Source of the DNA: Podospora pseudoanserina
Lineage: Eukaryota; Ascomycota; Sordariomycetes; Sordariales; Podosporaceae
DNA: 64,000 nucleotides
NCBI RefSeq assembly: GCF_035222485.1
Contig: NC_085923.1
Location: 744,001-808,000 of the forward strand
Direction of reading: 5' to 3'
Below the pieces are notes generated by a model. That model ran no database searches. It was not told the DNA's origin and saw only the letters and a program-made list of their open reading frames with translations. The position numbers and the translations under genes were made by a program. Of this stretch, positions 43,814-53,703 are shown piece after piece (within the stretch, counting starts at the first letter, position 1; the number at the start of each line of letters is the position of its first letter).

Positions 43814-44424
43814 GCGCTCTCAATCCCTTTCTTGATGTCATCACAAGGGTGGACAACTTCAATGTGGAATTATATTTGTTTACTGGATCGGACTGGGTGG
43901 TAATTTTGAGGGAGCTGGCTAGATAGAGTACCAGCCATGCATTAGCAATGACATCCCTATTTCTTGCAGAGACTTTGCTTGACTCTCAACCTGCATCTTC
44001 TTGTAACAAGGACCCATCGATGAATGGGAATAGGGATTCATCCGATGCAGCTTACTACCTGCAACAGTGCTTACTACATGCTCACGAGGTCCATGGGGAG
44101 TTCTGGGCACTGCAGGGTTTACTTGGCTGTTGCCAGATCCCTCATTGATACCACCAACAACCCAAGCAACATGCAAAGTTCGAGTCTCGGCTCATTCTCT
44201 GCGTCGGTATGCAACCTATCAACTGTTGCATGACAGTCCCTCCAGCCAGTAAGCAAGATGTGGCTCGCATGCCTCCAAATTGTGTTGCGACTCTAAGTCC
44301 GAGTTTGAGGTTGTAAACATGTGCAACCTTTTACTGGTTGAATGCCGCCGATAAAGGTGTCAGAGTCACGCATTTCACTACCGCTTTTGACCGTTTCTGC
44401 ACTGAGACTCAGTTGGACATCACC
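43814..44424. other. Intergenic region between Cys-tail gene and GMC oxidoreductase
   Basis: No supported coding frame. It should contain the Cys-tail 3' UTR and the oxidoreductase promoter. Confidence 0.5.
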
Positions 44425-46415
44425 ATGGGCCTCTACAAAGAGCTACCGGAATCCCTCACCGAGGTCGACATTATCATCGCCGGAGGTGAGACTCTCACCG
44501 TTCTAATTAATGACAAGCAGTGAACGAGAGGCCTAACTTAGCGGGCAGGTGGCACGGCCGGTTGTATTGTCGCCGCAAGACTAACAGATGCTGATCCCAA
44601 CCTTTCCATCCTGGTGATTGAGCGCGGCAGCAATAATGACCTGCCCACAATCGCATATCCGCTGTTCTTCATGCAAAACATTGTGCCAGGCAGCAAGGCA
44701 AGCATTTTTTACCAAACAGCGCCGGAGGAGCAGCTGGATGGTCGAGAGATCATTGTCCCTGCTGGTGGTGTTCTCGGGGGCGGGTCGTCGATCAACCTGA
44801 TGATGTACACTCGGGCTCAGAGGTCCGACTTCGATGGGTGGGGTGTGCCGGGCTGGTCTGCTGATGAGATGTTGCCGTATCTAAAGAAGGTCAGTATTAA
44901 CCAAGGGATGCTTTGAGAGACTGGATTCACTGACACACTTAAAGCTGGAGACTTATCACGGAGTGGACCACAATGGAACGCATGGTCATGATGGTCCCAT
45001 TAATGTTTCTACTGGCACTTTCACATCTACCAGGTTCCAAAATGAGTTCCTTTCTGTAGTCGAAGAAACGGGATGGCCCACAAGTGATGATCTCCAGAAC
45101 CTGGACTCCTCGAATGGAATTGGTATGTTCTGTGCCAGTTTGCAGCTAAACTCTTATCGACCTGCTAATCGGGAACACAGGAGCCCAACCCGCCCTCCGC
45201 TATGTATCTCCCGACGGTGCGCGTCAAGATACCGCGAACCGCTACCTCCACCCCCGCCTCCAATCCAGCACCAATCCCAACCTCCATGTCCTCCTCGAAA
45301 CAAGCGTCATCCGTGTCCTCTTCGACGACAACAAGCGCGTCAGGGCTGTAGAGTTCACCCGCAACCCGCTTTACCACGACACTCATTCACCCACCCAAAC
45401 GGTCAAAGCCCGCAAAACGATAGTCATTTCCTCCGGCGCCCTGGGCACACCGCCCATTCTCGAGCGATCTGGCATTGGCTCCCCCGAAGTTCTCTCCCGC
45501 GCCAAAGTTGAAGTAGTTGTCCCCCTACCCGGAGTTGGCGCAGAATACGAAGACCACCAACTCTGCGTGTACCCTTACCACTCCTCTCTATCCCCATCGG
45601 AGACAGCCGATTCTGTCGCCCTTGGTCGCGTAGATCCAGCCACCCTGATCCAAAATAATGACCCAACCCTGGGGTGGAACACCATGGATGTAACCTGCAA
45701 GCTCCGCCCTCTTGCCGACAAAGACATCACCGACCTAGGACCGGCCTTTGAAGCCGCCTGGAACAACGACTTCGCCAACACCCCCGACAAGCCCCTCGGC
45801 ATGATCGCCCCCGTAGCCGTTTTCCCCAACAACCCCGACCTCGTTTCCGTATTCGGCCCGGATAAACAGTACTTCTCCATCAGCTGCTTCACCGTCCACC
45901 CTTACTCCCGCGGCCACATCCACATCACCAGCCCCGAACTGACCTCTCCACCAGACTTCAAAACCGGCTTCTTGACCGACAAAAACAATCTTGACATCAA
46001 AATGCACATCTGGTTGTACAAAACCCAACGTGAAATCGCCCGACGATTGCCCCTCTATCGCGGTGAAGTCACCCCCTGCCACCCCCCTTTCCCTCCCTCC
46101 TCCAAAGCCAGCGCAGTCCACCTCAACCAACCCCTCAACGGCAAGGTCAACAACATCTCCTACACCCCCCAAGACGACGCCATAATCGAGCAGCATATCC
46201 GTCAAAATGTCAGCACGACCTGGCACTCCCTCGGCACATGCAAAATCGGGTCGGTAGTGGACGAAAACCTGAATGTGTACGGCACCACAGGCCTCAAGAT
46301 CGCCGATTTGAGTGTCCTGCCTGGGAATGTAGCTGCGAATACGAATAACATGGCTATGGCGGTGGGGGAGAAGGCGGCGGGTGTTATTATTGGGGAGCTT
46401 GGTCTTGGTATTTAG
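44425..46415 (+). CDS. GMC-family FAD alcohol oxidase-like enzyme
   Basis: Four exons, 44425-44485, 44549-44889, 44945-45122 and 45181-46415, encode 604 residues. The FAD-binding motif spans the first intron (VDIIIAGG then GTAGCIVAARL). GMC signature 1 is around GGVLGGGSSINLMMYTR and signature 2 is SSGALGTPPILERSGIG. The C-terminal active site TTWHSLGTCKIG supplies the catalytic His, and DLSVLPGNVAANTNNMAMAVGEKAA closes the FAD domain. There is no signal peptide, so an intracellular or peroxisomal alcohol oxidase-type enzyme is more likely than a secreted aryl-alcohol oxidase; the C-terminus LGLGI is not a peroxisomal PTS1. Substrate is unknown. It ends 20 bp from the convergent small gene. 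Confidence 0.9.
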
Positions 46416-46435
46416 CTAGATACATGATAGGAGGG

Positions 46436-46783
46436 TTAGATGTAGCGAAACATGTTGTCCCTCACGCCTCTCTTCATCGCGACTGGCTTCCCGTCTTCGT
46501 ACTCGACGCCTGATTCGCCTCCTTCGCCTGAGAGGCCTTCCATTTTCAGGCGGAGCTCTTCGTCTAGTTCTTTGAGGGTTTTCTTCTTTTTTGGTGGGGT
46601 GGCATCTTCTTGGGGGTTGGGCGGCGGTGTTTCTGTGGATGGCTGTGATGAGGGCTGCTGGTTGGGTTGGTGGTGTTGCTGTTGGATGGAGCGTGTTTGC
46701 GTCGAATGAGGGAGATATATTTCAATGGCCGACGACTTCGAGACCCGTGGTAGGGCAGGGATTCTTTTCGGTATTCTAAGCAT
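46436..46783 (-). CDS. Small conserved-looking protein with probable mitochondrial presequence
   Basis: A 115-residue single exon. The first 30 residues (MLRIPKRIPALPRVSKSSAI onward) are basic, lack acids and look like a mitochondrial targeting peptide. A Gln/Pro linker follows. The C-terminal block is charged and ends in a motif around EDGKPVAMKRGVRDNMFRYI that has the feel of a conserved core. No function is known to me. An in-frame start at 46915 would add 44 residues of weak composition; 46783 is preferred. Confidence 0.65.
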   Translation of the reverse strand: MLRIPKRIPALPRVSKSSAIEIYLPHSTQTRSIQQQHHQPNQQPSSQPSTETPPPNPQEDATPPKKKKTLKELDEELRLKMEGLSGEGGESGVEYEDGKPVAMKRGVRDNMFRYI

Positions 46784-47137
46784 TTTCGCAGTTTTTGCTT
46801 GGTGGGAGAAATCGATTTGGGTGCGAAAGGGAAGACTTGGCATTGGAGGCTGATGAGGTGAGGTTAACAACAGAGCTTTGGTGGAGTTTTGTGGAGCCAC
46901 GGGCGGTGATGTCACTACCGAAGATCAGCAGGGACAGAGCTTGTACGTAGGTAGTGAACGACCCACTACAGTGAGAAGCGACCACGCCCGGAGCATTTGT
47001 GCCCGAGTTGCAAACACTGGCTCTTCATCTGAAGTTCCTGAACTTCTGCGTTGGCAACACGCGGGGTCCACGGGCCCCAAGCTCGTTAGCCATGGGGGAC
47101 AGTTCAACGCCAAACACTAACAATTAAAACACAAGCA
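46784..47137. other. Short divergent promoter region
   Basis: 354 bp between two divergent starts. No coding frame or notable repeat. Confidence 0.5.
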
Positions 47138-48078
47138 ATGGTCAACCTCCAACTCAATGTTTCCAGCTCCTCCGCCCTTCGCCTTGCCCGCCTTAAAGAC
47201 ATCCCCCAAATTGGCATGATCGCAGCCTCATCCTTCTTCTATTCCTCATGGTTCACTTATGAGAGATCTCATCACGGCAAGTATCCCACAGACACCCTCT
47301 CAAGCTACCGTAATTCCTTTCGCAATGCCATCCTCGACCCTGACTCCATAGTCCTAGTCGTACAAGACAATCTTGACCAATCTGAAAGCAAACACGTGCA
47401 TGAAGCGTTGGCTGGGGTATATCCTCCGTTTGAGGAGCAAATTCCGCGAGACTCTCTCAACAAGGGGAAGGCCGTTGTATCAGTTGCAACCTTGCCCCTA
47501 CTGCCAGGCTCCCTGCGTCATGGGCAGTTCCAACCCAACGGTAAAGTCTCTACCTCACTCTGTTGGTTCATCGTGGCTGCAAACAGCATCACTGACGATG
47601 TGATCTTTTGCCTCCAATAGGGACGGTCCACCAAACACTGACGATCCGGTTTTGACGCGCGACAAAGACCCAGTGGGGGCTAAGATATTTGACGACACGA
47701 TTTCATCCCGAAGAGCTCGCGTACGTTGCGATCCATTTCGGCAGTGTTATATAAGCCGCCGCGAGCTAAAATGAGTTCCTACAGTGCGTTTAAAGAACGA
47801 GAGGTGATTAAAATGATCGCCACCCACCCAGCCAGCCTATTGGCAGAGGACACGCAACCAGCATCACCACCTGGTTTCTTGCTTTGGCGACGGAAGATGG
47901 TACTGGAATAGGAGTGGCAGGGACTCCCATAGGCAGGCTGTCCTTTAAGAATATCGGCTTCAAGGAGCTCAAAACCGTCGAAATACCTGGGTATGAAGCT
48001 CATCCAAAACCCATTTATGCGTGGTTGGGTCTACTGGACCAGGCCTCCTCAGAACCTGTCGAGCGCCTGAGACCATAG
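47138..48078 (+). pseudogene. GNAT-type N-acetyltransferase, broken or mis-assembled
   Basis: The 5' part (47138-47540) encodes a fungal GNAT N-terminus: SALRLARLKDIPQIGMIAAS, then FTYERSHHGKYP and a beta strand ending at FQPN. A possible intron runs from 47541 to about 47620. The 3' part holds the acetyl-CoA binding motif as GRGHATSITTWFLAL, then DGTGIGVAGTPIGRLSFKNI and a C-terminal strand (IPGYEAHPKPIYAWLGL). Between about 47620 and 47860 the frames do not join: the splice junction gives the wrong phase, and the segment MIATHPA leaves frame just before the GRGHA motif. At least two breaks are needed. A sequencing error is possible but two in one small gene make decay more likely. Confidence 0.65.
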
Positions 48079-48179
48079 CTATCGTGCACGTAGGCAGGCA
48101 TACCGCACTCGAAACAGAAGTCCAAATTATGCATTAAAGTATGTACAAAAACTCCCATTTTCCTATCTCATGTCTCCAT

Positions 48180-48925
48180 CTACTTGGTAGATGGGTTGGG
48201 GGACTTGGTGTTCCCAGGAAACTTCCTAAAGATATCCGCAATGTGGTCAATAGGCGCAGCCAACATTCCCATGGCCGACTCGAAATAAGGGTTCTCCCCC
48301 GCACTTGGGTGGCTTCTTGATGGAACGAACGCCTTGGTGAGACCAAACTTCTTCGCCATGCCCTCCGACTCGCCCTTGGCCGACTGCAACGCCGCCTCGA
48401 GCGCCGGCAGGTCATTCTCCTCCTCCTCCTTGATGTGCTGCGACAAGACCGACCAAAGCTCCTTCAGCTTGGGGACATAGTCTGCCGACTCGGCCTTCAT
48501 GTTCTGGAATTCCTTGAGGAGCTCTTTTACCTGTTGATTTTTGTTAGTATGACTGTGCTGTATCGGAAGCGCTAAATGGAGATGCTCACTCTGTGATGTT
48601 GCTTGCGGTCATCCTCGGCCATGGCGTGGCCCTTGTCGCCCATATGAGACTCAAAAGCGGGATAGACAATCAGCTCTTCGGCGACCGAGTGGCGCGCCAG
48701 CTCCCAAGTGAACTGGTTGCCAAAGCGCTGTTGGTGATCGGGGTCATTGGAGTTGATGACTTCGTTGTAGTACTGCTCGAGCTCTCGGTGGTCTTTGGTG
48801 ATGACTTCGGAGATGGATGTGCCGGGCTTGACGGAGGCTGAGAACTGACGAGCCGCACATGGGAGGGTTTGTTGCCTCCAGGCGCTCATGATAGGGGCTG
48901 ATACGAGAGGGCGTAGACGCATCAT
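48180..48925 (-). CDS. Hemerythrin-like (HHE cation-binding) protein, probably mitochondrial
   Basis: Two exons, 48925-48590 and 48530-48180 (59-bp intron), encode 228 residues. The N-terminus (about 1-32) is rich in Arg/Ala/Ser without acids and ends in ARQFSAS, a typical mitochondrial presequence. The HHE domain spans about 36-155 with iron-ligand type motifs TKDHRELEQYY, ELARHSVAEELIVYP, KQHHR and SQHIKEEEEND. Such proteins bind a di-iron site and may sense or store oxygen, iron or nitric oxide; the role in fungi is not settled. A TTGTGG hexamer-type repeat (near 48928-48964) lies directly upstream of the start. Confidence 0.9.
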
Positions 48926-49570
48926 GGTTATTGTGATTGTGGTTGTGGTTGTGGTTGTGGTTGTTTAAGTGTTGTTGTGGCTTGTCGAAGTGGTGAAGCA
49001 AGTCGAGAAAATTGATCAATGAGGACTGCGAGATTTGAAATGGCTGTTCGTCAGCTTTGGGACAGGTTCTTAAATATCGGCAACCAATTCTCGGCTCCTT
49101 CCCTCTGAATCATTTACATCTAGTCCAATGACGCGTTCATGTGGTGGTGGAGAGTGAAGGTACGACAAGTGAAGTGCTCATGACGTCACCACCCATCTTC
49201 ATTGATATCACCACATTTTTAATTGGAAGTCGCCTATTCATCTCCGCTTCTTCATCAGCGGAGCCCCGGTTCCGGGCTGGCGACATCTTTCCCTTCTGAA
49301 AATGGCAGTCACTTCCTTCCTATCGAGCGTCCCTGTCGCTCGGGACACTCATCCCGGCGCGGGCAGTTTGCTCCTGACAGGCGCCATGTTAGAAGCCCAG
49401 ACGGGCCGGAGCAGCTGAGAACACCAGGCGAAGGGGTAACGTGTGTAAGAACCCCGACATTGGACGGGAGACATGTGCAATGTGGCCAAAGGCTTCTACA
49501 GGTGTTGCAGCCTGGTTCTTTAGCTAGATATTGCAATCCTTTTCATCTGTGCACAAACCAGACGTCTTGT
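48926..49570. other. Intergenic region with TTGTGG repeat and promoter
   Basis: A TTGTGG/TTGTGA hexamer run lies near 48928-48964, immediately upstream of the hemerythrin-like start. No gene is supported in the remainder. Confidence 0.55.
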
Positions 49571-50549
49571 CTAGAACACCCTCGCCCTACCATTCATCAA
49601 CCGCTCAGCATAATCCACCCCCCTCTTCCTCAAGACAGTCGAGTTCAGCCTCTTCTGATACTCGACAGCCACCGCCTGCAGGTTCCGCACCAGAATATCG
49701 GTCGTGAACTGAGCCTCGGGTCTCTTCCAGCCAAGTTCGGTCGGGAGACGCTCGTTTTCTATATTTACCAAGTCAGAAACCGGAACTTCAATGAGTGTGA
49801 TAGAACGATGCTAAACGTACGGAAAAGGTATTCCACACGCGTCTTCTCGACAGTGAGGGCCTCAGCGTCTCCGAGGATGGAGATGAACGCGGCTGTCTCG
49901 CCGAGGATGAAAGCCTCGCCAAGTTGGGAGAGGGAGTATTGAGGATTGGTTGATTTGCATGTCTTCATGCGAGCGACGATGGCAGCGGCACCGCTCTCGA
50001 CATTCACGATGTCGCCCCAGTGGGAGCGGGTTTCGTCAAAGGCTTCCTGGTTGAAAATGTCGGCGTGGCCGTGGAAGGCGTCGACGCGACTATGAAGACA
50101 TATATCAGAGCAATCCATTGGAGTTTATGGGGGTGTGACATACGAGAGACTGGCATCATGCTCCAGCACGTTGTGGCGGGTCAAGTGGTCAAGAGAGAAC
50201 CAGCTAGAGTTCGGCTCCGGGTTCGTGCTGATGGCGAAGTCAAAGAGGAAAGCGGAGATGTTGGCGTCGAAGTTGACAGCGTTGAAGAGGCCGTTGGTGA
50301 GGTCATCGAGGGTGATGTATTTGCCGGTACGAGGGAGGAAGCCGTGGTTGGCAAAGGTGTTTAGGAATGGGCATGGCCCACGGACTATGAAAATGTTAGC
50401 TGATGCAATCAGGCATCACAGATCTCCCGCTGTGAGAATTACGCACCATCGCCTGCCTTAGGCCCATGCCATTGCTCAAAGGGGTCGCTGTTGGACACAT
50501 TGACAGCTGCAGCGGCCACCGCCAAAGAAAGAAAGGCTGCAAGTCTCAT
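49571..50549 (-). CDS. Heme-thiolate peroxidase (chloroperoxidase/unspecific peroxygenase family)
   Basis: Four exons, 50549-50447, 50384-50144, 50089-49821 and 49758-49571, encode 266 residues, the size of short-type family members. A signal peptide (about 1-16) is followed by the proximal heme ligand Cys39 in GPCPFLNTFANHG. EHDASLSR supplies the acid-base pair Glu109-His110-Asp111, matching the PCP and EHD motifs of Caldariomyces chloroperoxidase; long peroxygenases have EGD instead. A few N-glycosylation sequons are present (for example NISA, NSSW). The enzyme should be secreted and use hydrogen peroxide to oxygenate or halogenate organic substrates. All three introns rejoin frame cleanly. 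Confidence 0.92.
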
Positions 50550-51800
50550 GATGAATGACAATGATAGTACAAAACCGTCAACCTGTCCTACCTGCCTCTC
50601 ATCTCAACATTGGCCACGACAAGCTCCGTCTTATATCGATCGTTCTACAGACATGCACCAGGATCTTGGGTAGCACGGCAAGTTCCATCGGACGGCGCAT
50701 ATGGACGCGCAAGCGGCTCGACATCATGCGAACCCGAGCATAGCCTCCTTCGCCCAGGTTTGTAATGTGGTATTCCAGGTTGCACTTTGACTAATTGGAG
50801 CCACTTCATTGGGGGAAGTCGGATCCTACACAGTGCCCCAATCCGACCTGATCCAGTCGGATATGGGCCGGCCAGGTGGGTAAAGATCCGCATGAATCAG
50901 ACAACAACAAAGTCCTGGGACTTTGCATTTCCCTGCGATATCATGCTCGGTAGCATGTAAGGTGGCTTTAAAGCCGAGAATGTGACCTCAATCCGCGGAT
51001 CGGGGCAAGGCTTTTAAGGGGAAGTAAAATGCCGATCCAGCGGTTCAAAGGCGGGCAGACGAGGGTTGTGTCTTCCTGTCACCTACCTATTTACCATGAA
51101 CGGCATCTCTGGCTCTTGGAGGAAATGGGCGGAATAGCACAAGCTGAGATTGGGTCTTTAGAAGGTTGCAGTGCTGAGATTGAACATTGAGACCCAATCC
51201 AGGACTAACCTTTGTCAAAGCACGCCATCAATGTGCCTTTTCGAAACTGCAAGGCATTCTTCGGACTCTTTAAGTCGATGCCCGCCGGGCGCCTGATCCT
51301 TCACCGACTTTCCCCGGTAACCCTTCGAGAATACGAGGACCCTTATACCCATGCATTCTGCGTTGTATCTCTGCCTACTTGACACTGCAAAGCTACAGAC
51401 GACATGCGTGGTGGCTTAAACCCAACAGCTGACGTGGCTTGCTGTTGTGAGAACAGAGGCTGAACTGTTGCCAAGACATACGTTGGGAGGATGCCAAAAT
51501 CGATTCTGATTTCTTCCCAGACACGATACGACGTTACGTCTCGAAGAGTTGATTGTTGAATTGAGAAGGAAAATTTGTCGGGGGGCCTGCAGTTCCATGA
51601 TGTTTTAACCTGGTTACACCGTCGATGTCATGAACCCCCGGCTCGGTGAAGACTCCAAATATGGCGATGACACGATGAGACAAGGCTGTGCATGAGAATT
51701 CAAATAATAACACGATACAACTCTCTTGCTTGCAAGAGCCGCCATTGCTAGCCCCAATACAGGCCTGTAAGGTACCTAGGTCCATGATGGAGTGGGAAGA
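50550..51800. other. 1.25 kb intergenic region, no gene seen
   Basis: Promoter of the peroxidase at the left, 3' flank of the alcohol dehydrogenase at the right. No coding frame of more than about 80 codons has protein-like composition. Confidence 0.5.
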
Positions 51801-53202
51801 CTACAAACTCGTGAGCTCCGGAGTCCCTTCAGCACGCGGGGCAGAGAACCTCGTCTCGACAAAACATTTCACCAGACCCTCCTCCCTCTTCTCCTGCAAC
51901 TTATATGCCTTTGCTATATCATCAATCTTGAACCGATGCGTCAACATGATGGAGGGATCGATCTCTCCTTTTTCAACCATCTCGAGAAGCTCCTCCCAAT
52001 CTAAAGCAATGTTAGCCACTGAAGCGGTCACTAAAGATATGAGCAAACTTACATCTCTGCACCGGAGCCTGTCCACACCCGATCAAGTAAATACCAAGCT
52101 CCATTAGCGCACCGACGTTGAAATGGTTAGTGAACCCGACGTAATCACCAATGATGCCGACTCTCCCAAACTTCTTGGTCGCGTACAGACATTCATTGAT
52201 CATCTCGCTTGTATCCTGCTCCGCCCCAATCGCCATCTCCAGCTTGTGCGCCCATCCTTTGGCGTACTCTCCTCCGCTCGCATCAATGCTGACATCAACA
52301 CCCCCAGGCACCATTTCGTGTATCTTTGTCGGCACTGTCTGTCCAGACTCCAATGTTGCATAGTTGATGGTCTCTAGCCCCGGGATCTTGTACTTTGCGT
52401 ACTCGGTCCGCCAGTTGCTGTCGATACCAATAACACGTGTCGCACCCTTCTTCTTTGCCCAAAAGCACGCCATGAAGCCGATGGGACCGAGGCCCCAGAT
52501 GGCGACTGTGTCTCCCTCGTTGACGCCGGTGTAGACCACGCTGTGGTACGAAGTGGGCAGCACATCAGAGAGATACAGTGCCTTTTCATCCGGGACGTTG
52601 TCAGGGATCTTTAGGAGGTTGTTCTCAGCCAGCGGGATCCTGACGTACTCGGCCTGTCCGCCCGCATACCCCCCCGTCAAGTGTGAGTAACCAAAGATGC
52701 CGCCCATGCGCCCGCCATAAAGCTTGGCGTGAAGAGTTGAGGCATTCGTCTTTTCGCATGCAGTAGGGAGCTTGTCCTTGCAGTAACTACACTCGCCGCA
52801 AGAGATGCAAAAGCTGTTCACCACCCGATCACCAACAGCGAGCTTGGTGATCGACGGTCCCACCGACTCGACAACGCCGCAGAACTCGTGTCCCAGAATA
52901 TCGCCCTTTTCGACCTGCACCACCACTCCATGCATCAGGTGTACGTCGCTGCCGCAGACGGTGGAACCAGTGACCTTGAGGATGACATCGTGGTCGTCGA
53001 CGATCTTGGGCTTGGACGTCTCGATGACTCGTACGTCGTTCTTGCCCATCCAAGCGAGGGCTTTCATCTTCGCGCCGCTGTCGTCCGTGTACCGGCCGCC
53101 GTCGCGGTCAGGGTTAGAGATATCGGTGTGAGCCGCACGGTTTTGGTCACCGTGTCCGAGGGCCATCTCGGCCAGCCTGGCCGTCATGTTCTCTGCAACC
53201 AT
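51801..53202 (-). CDS. Zinc-dependent alcohol dehydrogenase (MDR family, formaldehyde dehydrogenase-like)
   Basis: Two exons, 53202-52053 and 52000-51801 (52-bp intron), encode 449 residues. Catalytic zinc ligands are Cys83 (STVCGSDVHL) and His105-Glu106 (GHEFCGV). The structural zinc site is CGECSYCKDKLPTAC (Cys135, 138, 141, 149). The NAD-binding Rossmann motif is around WGLGPIGFMACFWAKKKGA, and VIGIDSN carries the Asp favouring NAD over NADP. Length and the long insert after the structural zinc site (KLYGGRMGGIFGYSHLTGG) resemble bacterial-type formaldehyde dehydrogenase-like alcohol dehydrogenases. The first 45 residues are a polar extension; an in-frame Met at 53067 begins the conserved domain and is an alternative start. 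Confidence 0.9.
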
Positions 53203-53703
53203 GGTGGATGATCTGTCGATATATGTAAATAGGGTACCTTGGGTCGTGAGAGATACCGGACAGTGGATTTGTGGGGAGAAGACATGAGTTCGGCGACGGT
53301 AACAGTGCTGCCGTCATATGGACAGGAGTTGTCTTGGCATCCATATCTTCAACCAAATCGTCGACGTCACGACATGTTGCGTGCGGAGAAAACTCTCCGG
53401 GTTTCGAGAGTAATGTTGGCTTAAAATTTGCGACTTCCTTCAAGGTAAATCCCCAAATTGACCGGCGCATAAATACATGGTCAGCGGGGTTTGTGGCTGA
53501 GAGGGAGGGGAGGGGCAACAGCCTTGGGCTCTTACCAAGATTCAAATAAAGATTGAGAAGAGGAAGGTGCTTTGATGAATATCAAACGAGGAAGGTGCTT
53601 TTGAGTATCACGCCATATTTGCTCGTCTCTCCTGCTATGACAGCAACAGTTGTGGCTGGGGCTATCGATGGTGCTAGTAAGCTACTGAGCAAAGGTTTGT
53701 TCC
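53203..53703. other. Intergenic region, no gene seen
   Basis: Promoter of the alcohol dehydrogenase and 3' flank of the decayed HET gene. An imperfect duplication of GAGGAAGGTGCTTTTGA-like sequence occurs near 53560 and 53590. Confidence 0.5.
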
